A stretch of DNA of 64,000 bases from Paraclostridium ghonii (GTDB lineage Bacteria; Bacillota; Clostridia; Peptostreptococcales; Peptostreptococcaceae): NCBI RefSeq assembly GCF_030815085.1, contig NZ_JAUSWG010000006.1; one strand, given 5' to 3'. Within the stretch, counting starts at the first letter, position 1. Each line of letters begins with the position of its first letter. Of the stretch, positions 9,882 to 20,097 are shown piece after piece. A program made the position numbers and the translations under genes. A model generated the notes under the pieces. The model was not told where the DNA came from, did no database searches, and saw only the letters and a list, made by a program, of their open reading frames with translations.

Positions 9882-10123
9882 TGATAATAAGTTATATTAA
9901 ATTAAAAAATATATAGGTATTAGTAATTAAAATTTTTTGTCAACTTATGCAAATTAAACCTAAACTTACAATTGTGTAAGTAGATTTTATAAATTTAATT
10001 TTATACAATAATATAAATGAGTTATAATATAATGTATTGGCTTTAAGGATCTTGGTAGAAATATATATAAATATGTGCAAATTTATTACTGTTAACATAG
10101 AATTTGAGGGAGGGATTTGGTAA

Positions 10124-12676
10124 ATGGACAAGCATAAATTGTTTAAATGGATAAAAATAGTTTTTGCATTGGCAATTTTCATTGTAGTAGTGAAAGAGTT
10201 TAAAAATATATTTGAATCTTTCGATATGGATATATTTAAAAGATATGCAGATAAACTTACTGTATCAAATATGTTAATCATAATTTTTCTAGGAATAATA
10301 TCGTATTTACCATTGAGTTTATATGATTTTATACTTAAAAAAAGGGTTGGAATAAAGTTAAATAACGTAAAGTTATATAGATATTCATGGATAGCTAGTT
10401 CTATTGCAAGTATAGCTGGATTTGGAGGCAGTACAGCAATAGCTTTAAAAACTAATTTTTATAAAGACTATGTTAAGGATAAAAAGCTACTAGTAAAAGA
10501 AATATCTAAAATAGTTGCTTTAAATTTAACTGGTTTTTCTATGGTTTGTTTTATTTATGTAATAACAAATTTTAGTGATATAAAAGTAAATCAGTTTGTA
10601 AGTGTAATGACAGTTTTAATAAGTGCTTATTTTCCTATATTATCAACATATTTAATATTTAAATTTTTTAAATCAACGAAAGAAGAAAAAGTCGATATAA
10701 AAGATGCTGTTAGTATAATGGCTATATCAGCGTTAGAATGGGTAACTACAATATTTCTAATATACAGTACAATAAGAATTTTAGGAGAACCAGTTCCTGC
10801 TGCAAAATTTTTACCTATATTCGTAGTAGCAATTGTAGCAGCAATTGTGAGTATGGCTCCAGGCGGAATAGGCTCATTTGATATAACTATGATACTTGGA
10901 TTAAAAACACTTAATGTACCATCAGAAAAAGTACTATTAGCAATGTTTTTATATCGTGTATCATATTATATAATACCTGTAATTATAGGGCTTATATTAT
11001 ATGCTCAAGAATATTTTAAAAATGTGGATGATGATATAAAAGATATAATAACAACAACTCTATCAAAAGTTGCACATATAGGGCTTGTTTTACTAGTATT
11101 ATTATCTGGTGTTAGTTTATTAATAATCGAAGCTACTCCAGATTTAGCTAAAAAGATATTTATATTAAATAAAGTTTCTAGTTTTTCAATAGTTCATATA
11201 CCACAGAAAATATCTATAGTAATGGGATTTTTATTAATAGCAATGTCTAGAGTAATGATTTACAAGTCTAAAGGGATTTACAAACTAACATTAGCACTTA
11301 TAATAGGAGCAGTTGTAATTACTCTTATAAGAGATCCTTGGTACTATAGAAGTGCTTATTTAGCTATAGTTGCAACATTATTATGGGTTAGTAAAAAACA
11401 ATTTTACAGGGAAAGTTTTATAATGAGATGGGGAGTTTTTATACAAGATATAATTTTACTACTATCGTTCCAATGTTTATATATTTACACAGTATATGCA
11501 AACTTAAGTGGGAAAATAGGTAAACTACCTATTGCAAACTATAAAATACAATCTATAAAACACTATGGGCTATCTTTATTAGGACTTAGTATAAGTGGTC
11601 TTATAATTGCTATATTTTTATTATGGATGATTTATAATATAAATAAAGATAATGATTTTCCTCGAAAACACATAGATGAATGTGAAGAAGATGTCAAAAA
11701 TATAGTTGAAAAATTTGGAGGATCACCATTAATACATTATATTTACTTGAAAGATAAATTTGTATATATAAACGAAACTAAAGATGTTTTACTTCAATAT
11801 CAAATATCTGCTGATAAAATAGTAATACTTGGGAATCCGGTAGGCAATAAAGAAAAAGTATTTGAAACTATTGAAGAGTTTTACAACCTTGCCGATTTAT
11901 ATGGGTATTCTCCAGTATTTTGTGCAATAGATAAAACTATGATGCCTGATTTACATGAAACAGGATATGAGTTCATGAAATTAGGAGAAGATGCATTGGT
12001 AGATTTGAAAAACTTTACTCTAGAAGGTAGAAAGATGAAAAGCGTAAGAAACGCATTATCTAGAGTAGAAAAAGAAGGTTATAATTTTGAAATTATAAAT
12101 CCACCATTTTCAGATGAATTATTCAATGAGCTAAAAGAAGTTTCTGATGAATGGTTAGGAGGTCGACAAGAGAAAGGATTTTATATAGGTTTTTTTGACA
12201 AGGAATATTTAAATAAACAACCTATGGCTATAGTTAGAAATAGTGAAAATGAAATAAAAGGCTTTAGTAATTTAATGCCTATGTATGATAATAAAAAAAC
12301 ACTATCTATAGATTTAATGCGTTTTTCACATGAAACATGTAATGGAATAATGGATTTTATATTTGTAAATCTATTTAAGTGGGGAAAAGAACAAGGTTAT
12401 GAGAGATTCAATATGGGTATGGCACCATTATCAAATGTAGGAAGATCTAAATACTCGTTCTTATCAGAAAAAATAGCTGCACAGATATATTCTCATGGAC
12501 AAAATTTTTATTCATTTAAAGGCTTAAAGAAGTTCAAAGAAAAATATTGTGACATATGGGAAGGAAAATATATGGCATATAGAAAGAAAACTTCTTTACT
12601 TACAACAGCACTACAGATAATAATAGTAGCTGAAAAACCAATAGATAAATTAAGATTAAAAAACTCCTCTAATTAG
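10124..12676 (+). CDS. mprF: MprF: lysyl-phosphatidylglycerol synthase/flippase
   Basis: Integral membrane enzyme that moves an amino acid (usually Lys) from aminoacyl-tRNA to phosphatidylglycerol and flips the product outward, reducing binding of cationic antimicrobial peptides. At 850 aa it matches the full two-domain size. Residues 1-510 hold about a dozen hydrophobic helices, with the flippase-domain SMAPGGIGSFD motif near 245. From about 530 is the cytosolic DUF2156 acyltransferase: SVRNALSRVEKEGY, then DLMRFSHETCNGIMDFIF and FNMGMAPLSNVG. ATG 10124 follows GAGGGAGGG. The donor amino acid (Lys or Ala) cannot be read from sequence. Confidence 0.93.
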   Translation: MDKHKLFKWIKIVFALAIFIVVVKEFKNIFESFDMDIFKRYADKLTVSNMLIIIFLGIISYLPLSLYDFILKKRVGIKLNNVKLYRYSWIASSIASIAGFGGSTAIALKTNFYKDYVKDKKLLVKEISKIVALNLTGFSMVCFIYVITNFSDIKVNQFVSVMTVLISAYFPILSTYLIFKFFKSTKEEKVDIKDAVSIMAISALEWVTTIFLIYSTIRILGEPVPAAKFLPIFVVAIVAAIVSMAPGGIGSFDITMILGLKTLNVPSEKVLLAMFLYRVSYYIIPVIIGLILYAQEYFKNVDDDIKDIITTTLSKVAHIGLVLLVLLSGVSLLIIEATPDLAKKIFILNKVSSFSIVHIPQKISIVMGFLLIAMSRVMIYKSKGIYKLTLALIIGAVVITLIRDPWYYRSAYLAIVATLLWVSKKQFYRESFIMRWGVFIQDIILLLSFQCLYIYTVYANLSGKIGKLPIANYKIQSIKHYGLSLLGLSISGLIIAIFLLWMIYNINKDNDFPRKHIDECEEDVKNIVEKFGGSPLIHYIYLKDKFVYINETKDVLLQYQISADKIVILGNPVGNKEKVFETIEEFYNLADLYGYSPVFCAIDKTMMPDLHETGYEFMKLGEDALVDLKNFTLEGRKMKSVRNALSRVEKEGYNFEIINPPFSDELFNELKEVSDEWLGGRQEKGFYIGFFDKEYLNKQPMAIVRNSENEIKGFSNLMPMYDNKKTLSIDLMRFSHETCNGIMDFIFVNLFKWGKEQGYERFNMGMAPLSNVGRSKYSFLSEKIAAQIYSHGQNFYSFKGLKKFKEKYCDIWEGKYMAYRKKTSLLTTALQIIIVAEKPIDKLRLKNSSN

Positions 12677-12690
12677 AGGAGTTTTTTAAT
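12658..12690. terminator. Bidirectional terminator between mprF and pepD
   Basis: The perfect palindrome AAACTCCTCTAA/TTAGAGGAGTTT (12661-12684) is flanked by A and T runs, so it works in both directions. The mprF stop codon TAG (12674-12676) lies inside the hairpin. Confidence 0.85.
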
Positions 12691-12692
12691 TT

Positions 12693-14141
12693 CTATTTCA
12701 TAGATTTTAATATTTCTAATAAATACTTCCATGTATTTTCAGTTGAAGATATACTTAAGTGCTCATTTGGAGTATGAACGTCATACATGTCAGGCCCAAA
12801 TGATATAGCTTGAGTATTAGATATCTTATCTAGTAATAAACCGCACTCAAGACCAGCGTGTAAAGCCATTACTATAGGATCTTTACCTGTAAGATTTTTA
12901 TATGCTTCAACACATATTTTTTCCAATTGTGAATCTTTAGCATATTCCCAAGCTGGATAGTCACTAATTAATTGAAGACTTCCACCAAACTCAGATATTA
13001 AAAGCTTCATTTTATCTGTTATATCTTCTTTACGAGATTTTACAGAACTTCTAACTGCGCATTCAAAGGTAACTGTAGAGTCTGTAGTTCTAAGAACTCC
13101 TAGGTTAGTAGAGCTTTCAACTAAATTTTCTATATCCATACTCATAGTTTGTATATCATTTGGTATTAAATTAAGCATTTTTATAACTCTGTTTTTAGAA
13201 GTAGAGTCAAGGATTGATTCAGGCGTATTAGTTTCAGAACATACTATTTCAAGGCCTGGATCAGAAGTTCTAAGTTCATGTTTAAATGTATTAGTTATAT
13301 CTTTTATATGAGTTAAAAACTCATCTATTTGGTCGTTGTTAACCATTATTATGCAGTCAGCTTCACGAGGGATAGCATTGTTTTTAGAACCACCTTCAAC
13401 TTTAGCTATATCAAAGTCAACATTTAATGAATTTAATAGTCTTCCTAATAATTTGTTAGCATTTCCTCTTTGTTTTATTATATCCGAGCCAGAGTGTCCA
13501 CCTAGTAATCCTTTTATTTCTAAAAGATAAGCTTTTCTAGGAGTTTCAGGTTTTATAAATTCAACAGGTAAAGTTGATAAAGCAGTTACACCACCTGCAC
13601 AACTTACTAAAAGATAACCTTCTTCTTCTGAATCTAAGTTTAATATGTACTTACCTTTTACAAGGCTTCCATCTAATTCCATAGCACCAGTCATGCCAGC
13701 CTCTTCATCAACAGTTAAAAGCACTTCTAAAGCTGGATGAGCTATATCATTAGAAGCAAGTACAGCAAGTCCCATAGCAACAGCTATACCGTTATCAGCC
13801 CCTAAAGTTGTATCAGTTGCATATATATAATCTCCGTCTATTCTTAAATTGATTGGGTCTTTCATAAAATCGTGATTAGTACTTTTGTTTTTCTCACAAA
13901 CCATGTCCATATGACCTTGAAGAACTACACCAGGTACATTTTCATATCCAGGAGTTGCGGGCTTTCTTATTATTATATTTAGACTTTCATCTTGAATAGT
14001 TTCTAAACCTAAGCTTTCACCAAAGTTACGTAAGTAGTCACTTATAGCTTTTTCATTTTTTGATCCTCTAGGTATTTGAGATATCTCTTCAAAATACTTA
14101 AAAACTAAACTAGGTTGTAAATCTTTTAAAACATTACTCAT
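12693..14141 (-). CDS. pepD: Aminoacyl-histidine dipeptidase (M20 family)
   Basis: Cytosolic Zn-dependent dipeptidase of the PepD/carnosinase-like M20C group. The metal-binding sites are visible: QGHMDMVCE (about residue 77), LGADNGIAVA (about 115) and DEEAGMTGA (about 145). A lid/dimerisation domain follows. I choose the ATG at 14141 (482 aa, MSNVLKDL): the ribosome binding site AAGGAG (complement of 14152-14157) is 10 nt from it but only 1 nt from the ATG at 14150. The gene is monocistronic, convergent with mprF and divergent from mutS2. Confidence 0.93.
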   Translation of the reverse strand: MSNVLKDLQPSLVFKYFEEISQIPRGSKNEKAISDYLRNFGESLGLETIQDESLNIIIRKPATPGYENVPGVVLQGHMDMVCEKNKSTNHDFMKDPINLRIDGDYIYATDTTLGADNGIAVAMGLAVLASNDIAHPALEVLLTVDEEAGMTGAMELDGSLVKGKYILNLDSEEEGYLLVSCAGGVTALSTLPVEFIKPETPRKAYLLEIKGLLGGHSGSDIIKQRGNANKLLGRLLNSLNVDFDIAKVEGGSKNNAIPREADCIIMVNNDQIDEFLTHIKDITNTFKHELRTSDPGLEIVCSETNTPESILDSTSKNRVIKMLNLIPNDIQTMSMDIENLVESSTNLGVLRTTDSTVTFECAVRSSVKSRKEDITDKMKLLISEFGGSLQLISDYPAWEYAKDSQLEKICVEAYKNLTGKDPIVMALHAGLECGLLLDKISNTQAISFGPDMYDVHTPNEHLSISSTENTWKYLLEILKSMK

Positions 14142-14287
14142 AAAAAACATCTCCTTGCTAAAAATTAAATTATATATATCACAAAATAGACTTGATTATG
14201 TATAATATATAAATAGTATAGTACAAAAATACACAAAATACATAAAATACACTTAAATTTCGCATAAAAATTTCTTAAGGAGGAAGC

Positions 14288-16666
14288 ATGAATAAAAAAT
14301 CGCTAAAAACTTTAGAGTTCGATAAAATAAAATCGTTGTTAAAAGAAAAAGCTTCATCTTCTTTAGGGTTAAAATATATCAATGAATTAACGCCTAGTTC
14401 AGATTATGAAGAAGTAAAATATATGCTAGAAGAAACTAGTGAGTCTCAATCTATACTTATAAAAAAAGGTGGAGTAAACCTACAAGGTTTACATGACGTA
14501 GAAGATAAGGTAAAAAGGGCAAAAGTTGGAGCATCTATAGATCCAGGTAGTTTGTTAATGATAGCAGACACTTTAAGAGTTGCTAGGATTTTAAACAATA
14601 ACTTATCTTCAAATGAAGAAGAGACTTTTAACTATCCAATAATACAAGCATTATCAAATGGATTATACACTTATAGAGATGTAGAAGACAAAATTTATAA
14701 TGCTATAGTAAGTGAAGTAGAAATTTCAGATAACGCTTCAAGTGAATTAAGAACTTTAAGAAGAAAGATAATACAAAAAAATCAATCTATAAGATCTAAA
14801 TTAAATGGAATAATAAGTTCAACAACTTATCAAAAATATCTACAAGATGCAATTATATCAATAAGAGGAGATAGATTTGTAGTTCCTGTAAAATCTGAAT
14901 ACAGATCTCAAGTATCTGGTATAGTTCACGATCAATCATCATCAGGAGCAACTTTGTTTATAGAACCTATGAGTATAGTTGAAATGAACAATGAGCTTAG
15001 ACAACTTAGATTAAAAGAAAAAGAAGAAATAGAAAGAATACTAAGTGAATTATCATCTATGGTTGGAGAAATAAGTGACGATATATTAAGTAATCAAGAA
15101 ATTTTAGGGAAAATAGATTTTGCATTTGCAAAAGGAAAATTGTCGTTAGCATTAAAAGGTATAGAACCAAAGTTAAATAAAGAAAATTATATAAATATAA
15201 AAAATGGAAGACATCCCCTATTAGATTCTAAAGTTGTAATAGGTAATGATGTAAGATTAGGAGAAGACTTCCATACGTTAGTTATAACAGGACCTAACAC
15301 AGGTGGTAAGACTGTAACTATTAAAACTGTAGGATTATTTGCACTTATGATTCAAAGTGGATTACACATACCTGCAGATTATGGAACAAGTATGTGTGTA
15401 TATGACAATGTATTTGCAGATATAGGTGATGAACAAAGTATAGAGCAAAGTTTATCTACATTCTCATCTCATATGACTAATATAGTTTCTATATTAAATG
15501 AAGTAACTGAAAATTCATTAGTAATATTTGATGAATTAGGTGCAGGAACAGATCCTGTAGAAGGTGCAGGGCTTGCTATAGCAATACTTGAAGATGTAAA
15601 TATGGCAGGAGCTAAATGTATAGCTACTACTCACTATAGTGAGATAAAGCATTATGCACTTACTAAAGAAGGTGTAGAAAATGCGGCTGTAGAATTTGAT
15701 TTAGAAAATTTAAGGCCAACATACAGACTATTTATTGGTGTTCCAGGAAAGTCTAATGCATTTGCTATATCTAAAAGACTTGGGTTAAGTGATTATATAA
15801 TAAGTAGAGCAAAAGAATTTATAGATACTGATACAATAGCTGTTGAAGATGTAATTCATAGTTTAGAAAAATCAAGAGTAGAAGCTGTACAAGAAAAAGA
15901 AGAAGCGACTAGATTAAGAAAAGAAATTCAAGAACTAAAAGAAGAATATGAATCTAAACTAGATAAAATATCTGTTCAAAGAGAAAGAATGTTAGAAGAA
16001 GCAAAACAAGAAGCATTTAGAATTACAAGGCAAGCTAAAGAAGAAACAGAATCAGTAATAAAAGAACTTAGAAGATTAGAACAAGAAAGTATATCTAAAG
16101 ATAAAAATAGAAAAATAGAAGAGCTAAGAAAAGAAATATCAAACTCAATGGGTGCACTTCAGCCAAGTGTAAAAAGTATGATAGTTCCAAAAACATCATC
16201 AAAGGAAATAAAAGAGCTAAAAGTTGGGGATGAAGTTAAGGTAATAACTTTAAACCAACAAGGTTTTGTAGTTTCAGTTGATAATAATAAAAAAGACGCT
16301 ATTGTTCAAATTGGTATAATGAAAATGAATTTGCCATTTAAGTCGTTAGAAAAAGCTAAAAAGGATCCAAAATCAACAGTTACAAAGGCAACTAGAAATG
16401 TGATAAAATCTAAATCAGGAAGAGTAAAAAATGATGTGGATTTAAGAGGAATGACTCTAGAAGAAGCTAGAGAAGAAGTAGATAAGTACCTTGATGATGC
16501 TTGTTTAGCAGGGCTTGAAAAAGTAACTGTTATACATGGTATAGGAACAGGAGTACTAAAAAGTGGAATAACTGAAATGTTAAAAAAACATAAGCATGTA
16601 AAATCTCAAAGACCTGGTCAGTATGGCGAAGGTGGTATGGGAGTTACTATAGTAACTTTAAAATAA
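14288..16666 (+). CDS. mutS2: Endonuclease MutS2
   Basis: MutS paralogue of 792 aa that acts on recombination intermediates or collided ribosomes rather than mismatches. The core clamp/lever region (1-310) precedes the ABC ATPase: Walker A GPNTGGKT (about 330), signature region QSLSTFSSHM, Walker B LVIFDELGAGTD (about 412) and the TTHYSEIKHYA switch. A Glu/Lys-rich coiled coil (about 515-630) leads to the C-terminal Smr nuclease domain with VDLRGMTLEEA and VIHGIGTG (715-792). It lacks the MutS mismatch-recognition domain, as expected. AGGAGGA precedes ATG 14288. Confidence 0.96.
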   Translation: MNKKSLKTLEFDKIKSLLKEKASSSLGLKYINELTPSSDYEEVKYMLEETSESQSILIKKGGVNLQGLHDVEDKVKRAKVGASIDPGSLLMIADTLRVARILNNNLSSNEEETFNYPIIQALSNGLYTYRDVEDKIYNAIVSEVEISDNASSELRTLRRKIIQKNQSIRSKLNGIISSTTYQKYLQDAIISIRGDRFVVPVKSEYRSQVSGIVHDQSSSGATLFIEPMSIVEMNNELRQLRLKEKEEIERILSELSSMVGEISDDILSNQEILGKIDFAFAKGKLSLALKGIEPKLNKENYINIKNGRHPLLDSKVVIGNDVRLGEDFHTLVITGPNTGGKTVTIKTVGLFALMIQSGLHIPADYGTSMCVYDNVFADIGDEQSIEQSLSTFSSHMTNIVSILNEVTENSLVIFDELGAGTDPVEGAGLAIAILEDVNMAGAKCIATTHYSEIKHYALTKEGVENAAVEFDLENLRPTYRLFIGVPGKSNAFAISKRLGLSDYIISRAKEFIDTDTIAVEDVIHSLEKSRVEAVQEKEEATRLRKEIQELKEEYESKLDKISVQRERMLEEAKQEAFRITRQAKEETESVIKELRRLEQESISKDKNRKIEELRKEISNSMGALQPSVKSMIVPKTSSKEIKELKVGDEVKVITLNQQGFVVSVDNNKKDAIVQIGIMKMNLPFKSLEKAKKDPKSTVTKATRNVIKSKSGRVKNDVDLRGMTLEEAREEVDKYLDDACLAGLEKVTVIHGIGTGVLKSGITEMLKKHKHVKSQRPGQYGEGGMGVTIVTLK

Positions 16667-16678
16667 GGTGATGGAAAA

Positions 16679-17128
16679 ATGATATTAGTATCGGCGTGTT
16701 TATTAGGAATAAACTGTAAATATGATGGCGATAATAACAAGCATGAAATAGTTAGAGAGTACTTAAAGGGAAAGCAATTTATTTTAGTTTGCCCAGAACA
16801 ATTAGGTGGATTAAGTACTCCTAGAACTCCATGTGAAATTAAACATGGAGATGGAATGGATGTTTTATTAGGAATATGCAAAGTTAAAAATAAAGATGGA
16901 GAAGATACCACAGAAAATTTTACAAAAGGTGCTAAAGAAACATTAAAAATAGCAAAATTATACAATTGTACAGAGGCAATATTAAAGGAATTTAGTCCAT
17001 CTTGTGGAAATAATAGAATATATGATGGCACATTTTCAAGAAGGAAAATTGATGGACAAGGTGTTACCGCATGTATTTTAAAAAATGAAGGTATAAAAAT
17101 TATTAGTGAGAAAGATTTAGAAAAATAG
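16679..17128 (+). CDS. DUF523 family protein
   Basis: 149 aa, complete, of unknown function. Family hallmarks are seen: N-terminal VSACLLGINCKYDG, CPEQLGGLSTPR at about residue 40, and FSPSCG near 105, with conserved cysteines that could bind metal or an Fe-S cluster. Starts 12 bp after mutS2 behind AAGGTGATGG, so it is probably co-transcribed with it. No pathway can be assigned. Confidence 0.85.
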   Translation: MILVSACLLGINCKYDGDNNKHEIVREYLKGKQFILVCPEQLGGLSTPRTPCEIKHGDGMDVLLGICKVKNKDGEDTTENFTKGAKETLKIAKLYNCTEAILKEFSPSCGNNRIYDGTFSRRKIDGQGVTACILKNEGIKIISEKDLEK

Positions 17129-17197
17129 ACATATACTTGAAAAAAATTATAATTTGTTTTATCATAAAGTGTTAAAGAATAAGGAAGGAGTGGTGAC

Positions 17198-18898
17198 ATG
17201 CAAGATTTTAAAGTAGAAGTAGCAAAATTGTTAAAAGAGAAAATAGAAGATTTATCTCTAGAAGAAATAGTAAAGTTAATAGAAATACCACCAAATAGCG
17301 AGATGGGAGATTATGCATTCCCATGTTTTAGATTAGCAAAAGTATTTAGAAAAGCTCCAAATATGATAGCTGCAGATTTAGCTCAAAGCATAGAAGTTAA
17401 AGATGCTATATCAAAAGTTGAACCAACAGGAGGATATGTTAACTTTTTCGTTAATAAATCTCAATTAGCTAAGAATGTTATAAATGATGTATTAACTCAA
17501 GGAAAAAAATATGGACGTAGTGAAATAGGAAAAGGTCAAAATGTTATTGTGGAGTTCTCATCTCCTAATATAGCTAAGCCTTTCCATATAGGACATATAA
17601 GAACTACAGTGATAGGGAATGCCTTATACAAAATATACGAATCACAAGGATTTAATACTACAAGAATAAATCACTTAGGTGATTATGGTACTCAATTTGG
17701 TAAGCTAATAGTAGCTTTTAAAAAATGGGGAGATAAAGAAGTTGTTGAAGCTAGTCCTATACCAGAATTATTAAAATTATACATACAATTCCATGATGAA
17801 GCTGAAGCTCATCCAGAAATGGAAGATGAAGCTAGAGCTTGGTTTACTAAGTTAGAAAACGAAGACGAAGAAGCTGTAGAATTATGGAAATGGTTTAGAG
17901 ATGAAAGTTTAAAAGAATTCAACAGAGTATATGATTTATTAGATATAGAGTTTGATTCTTTAGCAGGAGAAAGTTTCTATTCTGATAAAATGCCAAGAGT
18001 AATACAAATGCTAGAAGATAAAGGGCTTTTAAAAGAATCTAAAGGAGCTAGAATAGTAGAATTAGAAGATTATAAGATGCCTCCAGCTCTTATAACTAAG
18101 AACGATGGTTCTACATTATATATGACTAGAGATTTAGCCGCAGCTATATATAGACAAGAAACATATAATTTTGATAAATGTATATATGTAGTTGGAACAC
18201 AACAAAACCTACACTTTGAACAATGGTTTAAAGTTATAGAGCTTATGGGATTTGAGTGGGCTAAAAACTTAGTACATGTTGGATTTGGTATGGTTGCATT
18301 AGAAGAAGGAACTATGTCAACTAGAAAAGGTAGAGTTATATTCTTAGAAGATGTTTTAAAACAAGCTATAGAAAAAACAAAAGAAACTATACTTGAAAAA
18401 AATCCAAATGCTGAGAATGCAGATGAGATAGCTAAACAAGTTGGGGTTGGAGCTATAGTATTCCAAGAGTTATCTAATAGTAGAATAAAAGACTATACAT
18501 TCTCTTGGGAAAGAACATTAAGCTTTGAAGGAGAGACTGGACCATATGTGCAATATACTCATGCTAGATGTTGTTCTGTTTTAAGAAAAGCTAATATGGA
18601 TATAACTGCAGATATAGACTACAATGTATTAAGTGATGTTGATAGTTCGGAAGTTTTAAAATTAATAGCATCATTTAATGATAGCATAGTAGGTGCAATG
18701 AGAAAAAATGAACCACATATAATAACAAGATTTGTATTAGACTTAGCACAAGCATTTAATAAGTTCTATCATGATAATCCTATATTAGTAGATGATATAG
18801 AAGTTAAGAAAGCTAGACTAGCATTAGTTGCAGCTACAAGACAAACTATAGAAAATGCTCTTGCTATGTTAGGTATGGGTGCACCTCAAAGAATGTAG
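17198..18898 (+). CDS. argS: Arginine--tRNA ligase
   Basis: Class I synthetase that charges tRNA-Arg, 566 aa. It has the N-terminal Arg-specific tRNA D-loop binding domain (1-100), the HIGH motif as FHIGHIRT (about 128), NHLGDYGTQFG (about 152), the KMSKS-equivalent MSTRKG (about 373) and a DALR anticodon-binding domain whose C-terminus ends ALAMLGMGAPQRM. Preceded by AAGGAAGGAG. No T-box is visible in the 69-bp gap upstream. Confidence 0.96.
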   Translation: MQDFKVEVAKLLKEKIEDLSLEEIVKLIEIPPNSEMGDYAFPCFRLAKVFRKAPNMIAADLAQSIEVKDAISKVEPTGGYVNFFVNKSQLAKNVINDVLTQGKKYGRSEIGKGQNVIVEFSSPNIAKPFHIGHIRTTVIGNALYKIYESQGFNTTRINHLGDYGTQFGKLIVAFKKWGDKEVVEASPIPELLKLYIQFHDEAEAHPEMEDEARAWFTKLENEDEEAVELWKWFRDESLKEFNRVYDLLDIEFDSLAGESFYSDKMPRVIQMLEDKGLLKESKGARIVELEDYKMPPALITKNDGSTLYMTRDLAAAIYRQETYNFDKCIYVVGTQQNLHFEQWFKVIELMGFEWAKNLVHVGFGMVALEEGTMSTRKGRVIFLEDVLKQAIEKTKETILEKNPNAENADEIAKQVGVGAIVFQELSNSRIKDYTFSWERTLSFEGETGPYVQYTHARCCSVLRKANMDITADIDYNVLSDVDSSEVLKLIASFNDSIVGAMRKNEPHIITRFVLDLAQAFNKFYHDNPILVDDIEVKKARLALVAATRQTIENALAMLGMGAPQRM

Positions 18899-18910
18899 TA
18901 AATACGTGAT

Positions 18911-18956
18911 TGTCGAAAAATAATACTTTACATCTAAATTTAGGGTATTGTATAAT
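18911..18956 (+). promoter_or_regulatory. Promoter with upstream Spo0A-box-like site
   Basis: TTTACA (18927-18932) and TATAAT (18951-18956) are 18 bp apart. TGTCGAA at 18911-18917 equals the 7-bp 0A-box consensus and lies near -50, a position from which Spo0A can activate. The promoter reading is good; the Spo0A link is inference from a 7-mer. Confidence 0.55.
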
Positions 18957-18962
18957 TAAATT

Positions 18963-19084
18963 AAGAAATGACTCTGAAAGATGAGTTAATTAGAATTAAA
19001 AGATATATATGGAAGTAGAGTATATAAAAACTATTCTACTCCCCCCCTACATTTACGGCAGCTAATAGCTGCCTATTTTTTTTA
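18963..19084 (+). ncRNA. Candidate small RNA or attenuated leader with C7 run
   Basis: A promoter, about 120 nt of non-coding sequence and an intrinsic terminator lie between argS and the next gene. The RNA would hold a hairpin AGTAGA/TCTACT (19014-19019 / 19035-19040), a run of seven C at 19041-19047, then the terminator GGCAGCT/AGCTGCC (19057-19063 / 19067-19073) with a long T run. It may be an independent small RNA or a leader of the gene at 19174. I recognise no known RNA family. Confidence 0.5.
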
Positions 19085-19173
19085 AAAATCAAAGCTATTA
19101 GTTTATAAAAGTATATCAAGTTGATTAATTGATAAAACTATAAAATAGTTTGTGCGTTAGGAAGGTAGTATCC

Positions 19174-20097
19174 ATGAAAGAAGAGTTATTAAAAAAAGCA
19201 TATATAAGTGCATTTAGAATTGAGGATAAATACATAAAAAATATGATTATCTTGAATACTAAGTCTTTAATTGATGATTTAGCTCAAAGGTATGTAAAAA
19301 TAGACGAAAATAGATTAAGAGATGAGTTACTATACTATAGATTTTATGGTGAAAAATTAAAAGATATAAATATCATAAATATTTTATTTCCAATTATAAT
19401 ATCTAATACAAATATGAAAAAAAGTGAAGAGGAAGTTTTAAAATCTATAAAATATTATGTATTACTAAATAAACAAAATGAATATATGAATGATTACTTA
19501 ATATCCAGTTTAATATATAACACATTAATTCATGCTATTATAGAAAATAGCAATATAAAATATGAAGAATTGATGCAAAAAATAAAATCAACAATAATTG
19601 AATTTGTTCATGATATGGAAAAATCAGAAGTTATTAAATTTGAAATGAAAAGAATTCAAGTAATTCAAACTATAGATAGGTATATAGATTTAAAAGTAAG
19701 TGATTACGAAGAAAATAAGATAATAACTAATTTGTTAAATGTTATATACGATATATATATAAGCGACAGAGATGTTAAAATACAAGGAATAAAAAGTATA
19801 AAAAAATCTATATTATCTATTTTAGATTTTGACATCGAAGGACACATAGATAACATAGATTTTATAAATTCTATGGCAGAATATATTATAAAACTTAGAA
19901 AATATAAAATACTTAAAAAAGAATATAATATAAAATCCGATCCAAGATATTTAATAAATTTAGAAATTGGAGATGTAAAATCTGATCCAATTTTAAATAA
20001 TATTAAGGTTGTATCTAGAACTTATTCCGATAACATATTAAATATAGGATTAGTTTCTAAATCGGGCAATTATAAATTTAAATTTAAAAGAGCTTAG
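19174..20097 (+). CDS. Hypothetical protein
   Basis: 307 aa with start ATG 19174, supported by AGGAAGGT at 19159-19166; a TTG at 19150 lies before that ribosome binding site. The protein is rich in Lys, Ile, Asn and Asp, without signal peptide, membrane segment or recognised motif. Predicted character is mostly helical, with a short polar C-terminal part (SRTYSDNILNIGLVSKSGNY). Its stop overlaps the end of a convergent small gene by 4 nt. Base composition looks like its neighbours. I do not recognise a family. Confidence 0.75.
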   Translation: MKEELLKKAYISAFRIEDKYIKNMIILNTKSLIDDLAQRYVKIDENRLRDELLYYRFYGEKLKDINIINILFPIIISNTNMKKSEEEVLKSIKYYVLLNKQNEYMNDYLISSLIYNTLIHAIIENSNIKYEELMQKIKSTIIEFVHDMEKSEVIKFEMKRIQVIQTIDRYIDLKVSDYEENKIITNLLNVIYDIYISDRDVKIQGIKSIKKSILSILDFDIEGHIDNIDFINSMAEYIIKLRKYKILKKEYNIKSDPRYLINLEIGDVKSDPILNNIKVVSRTYSDNILNIGLVSKSGNYKFKFKRA

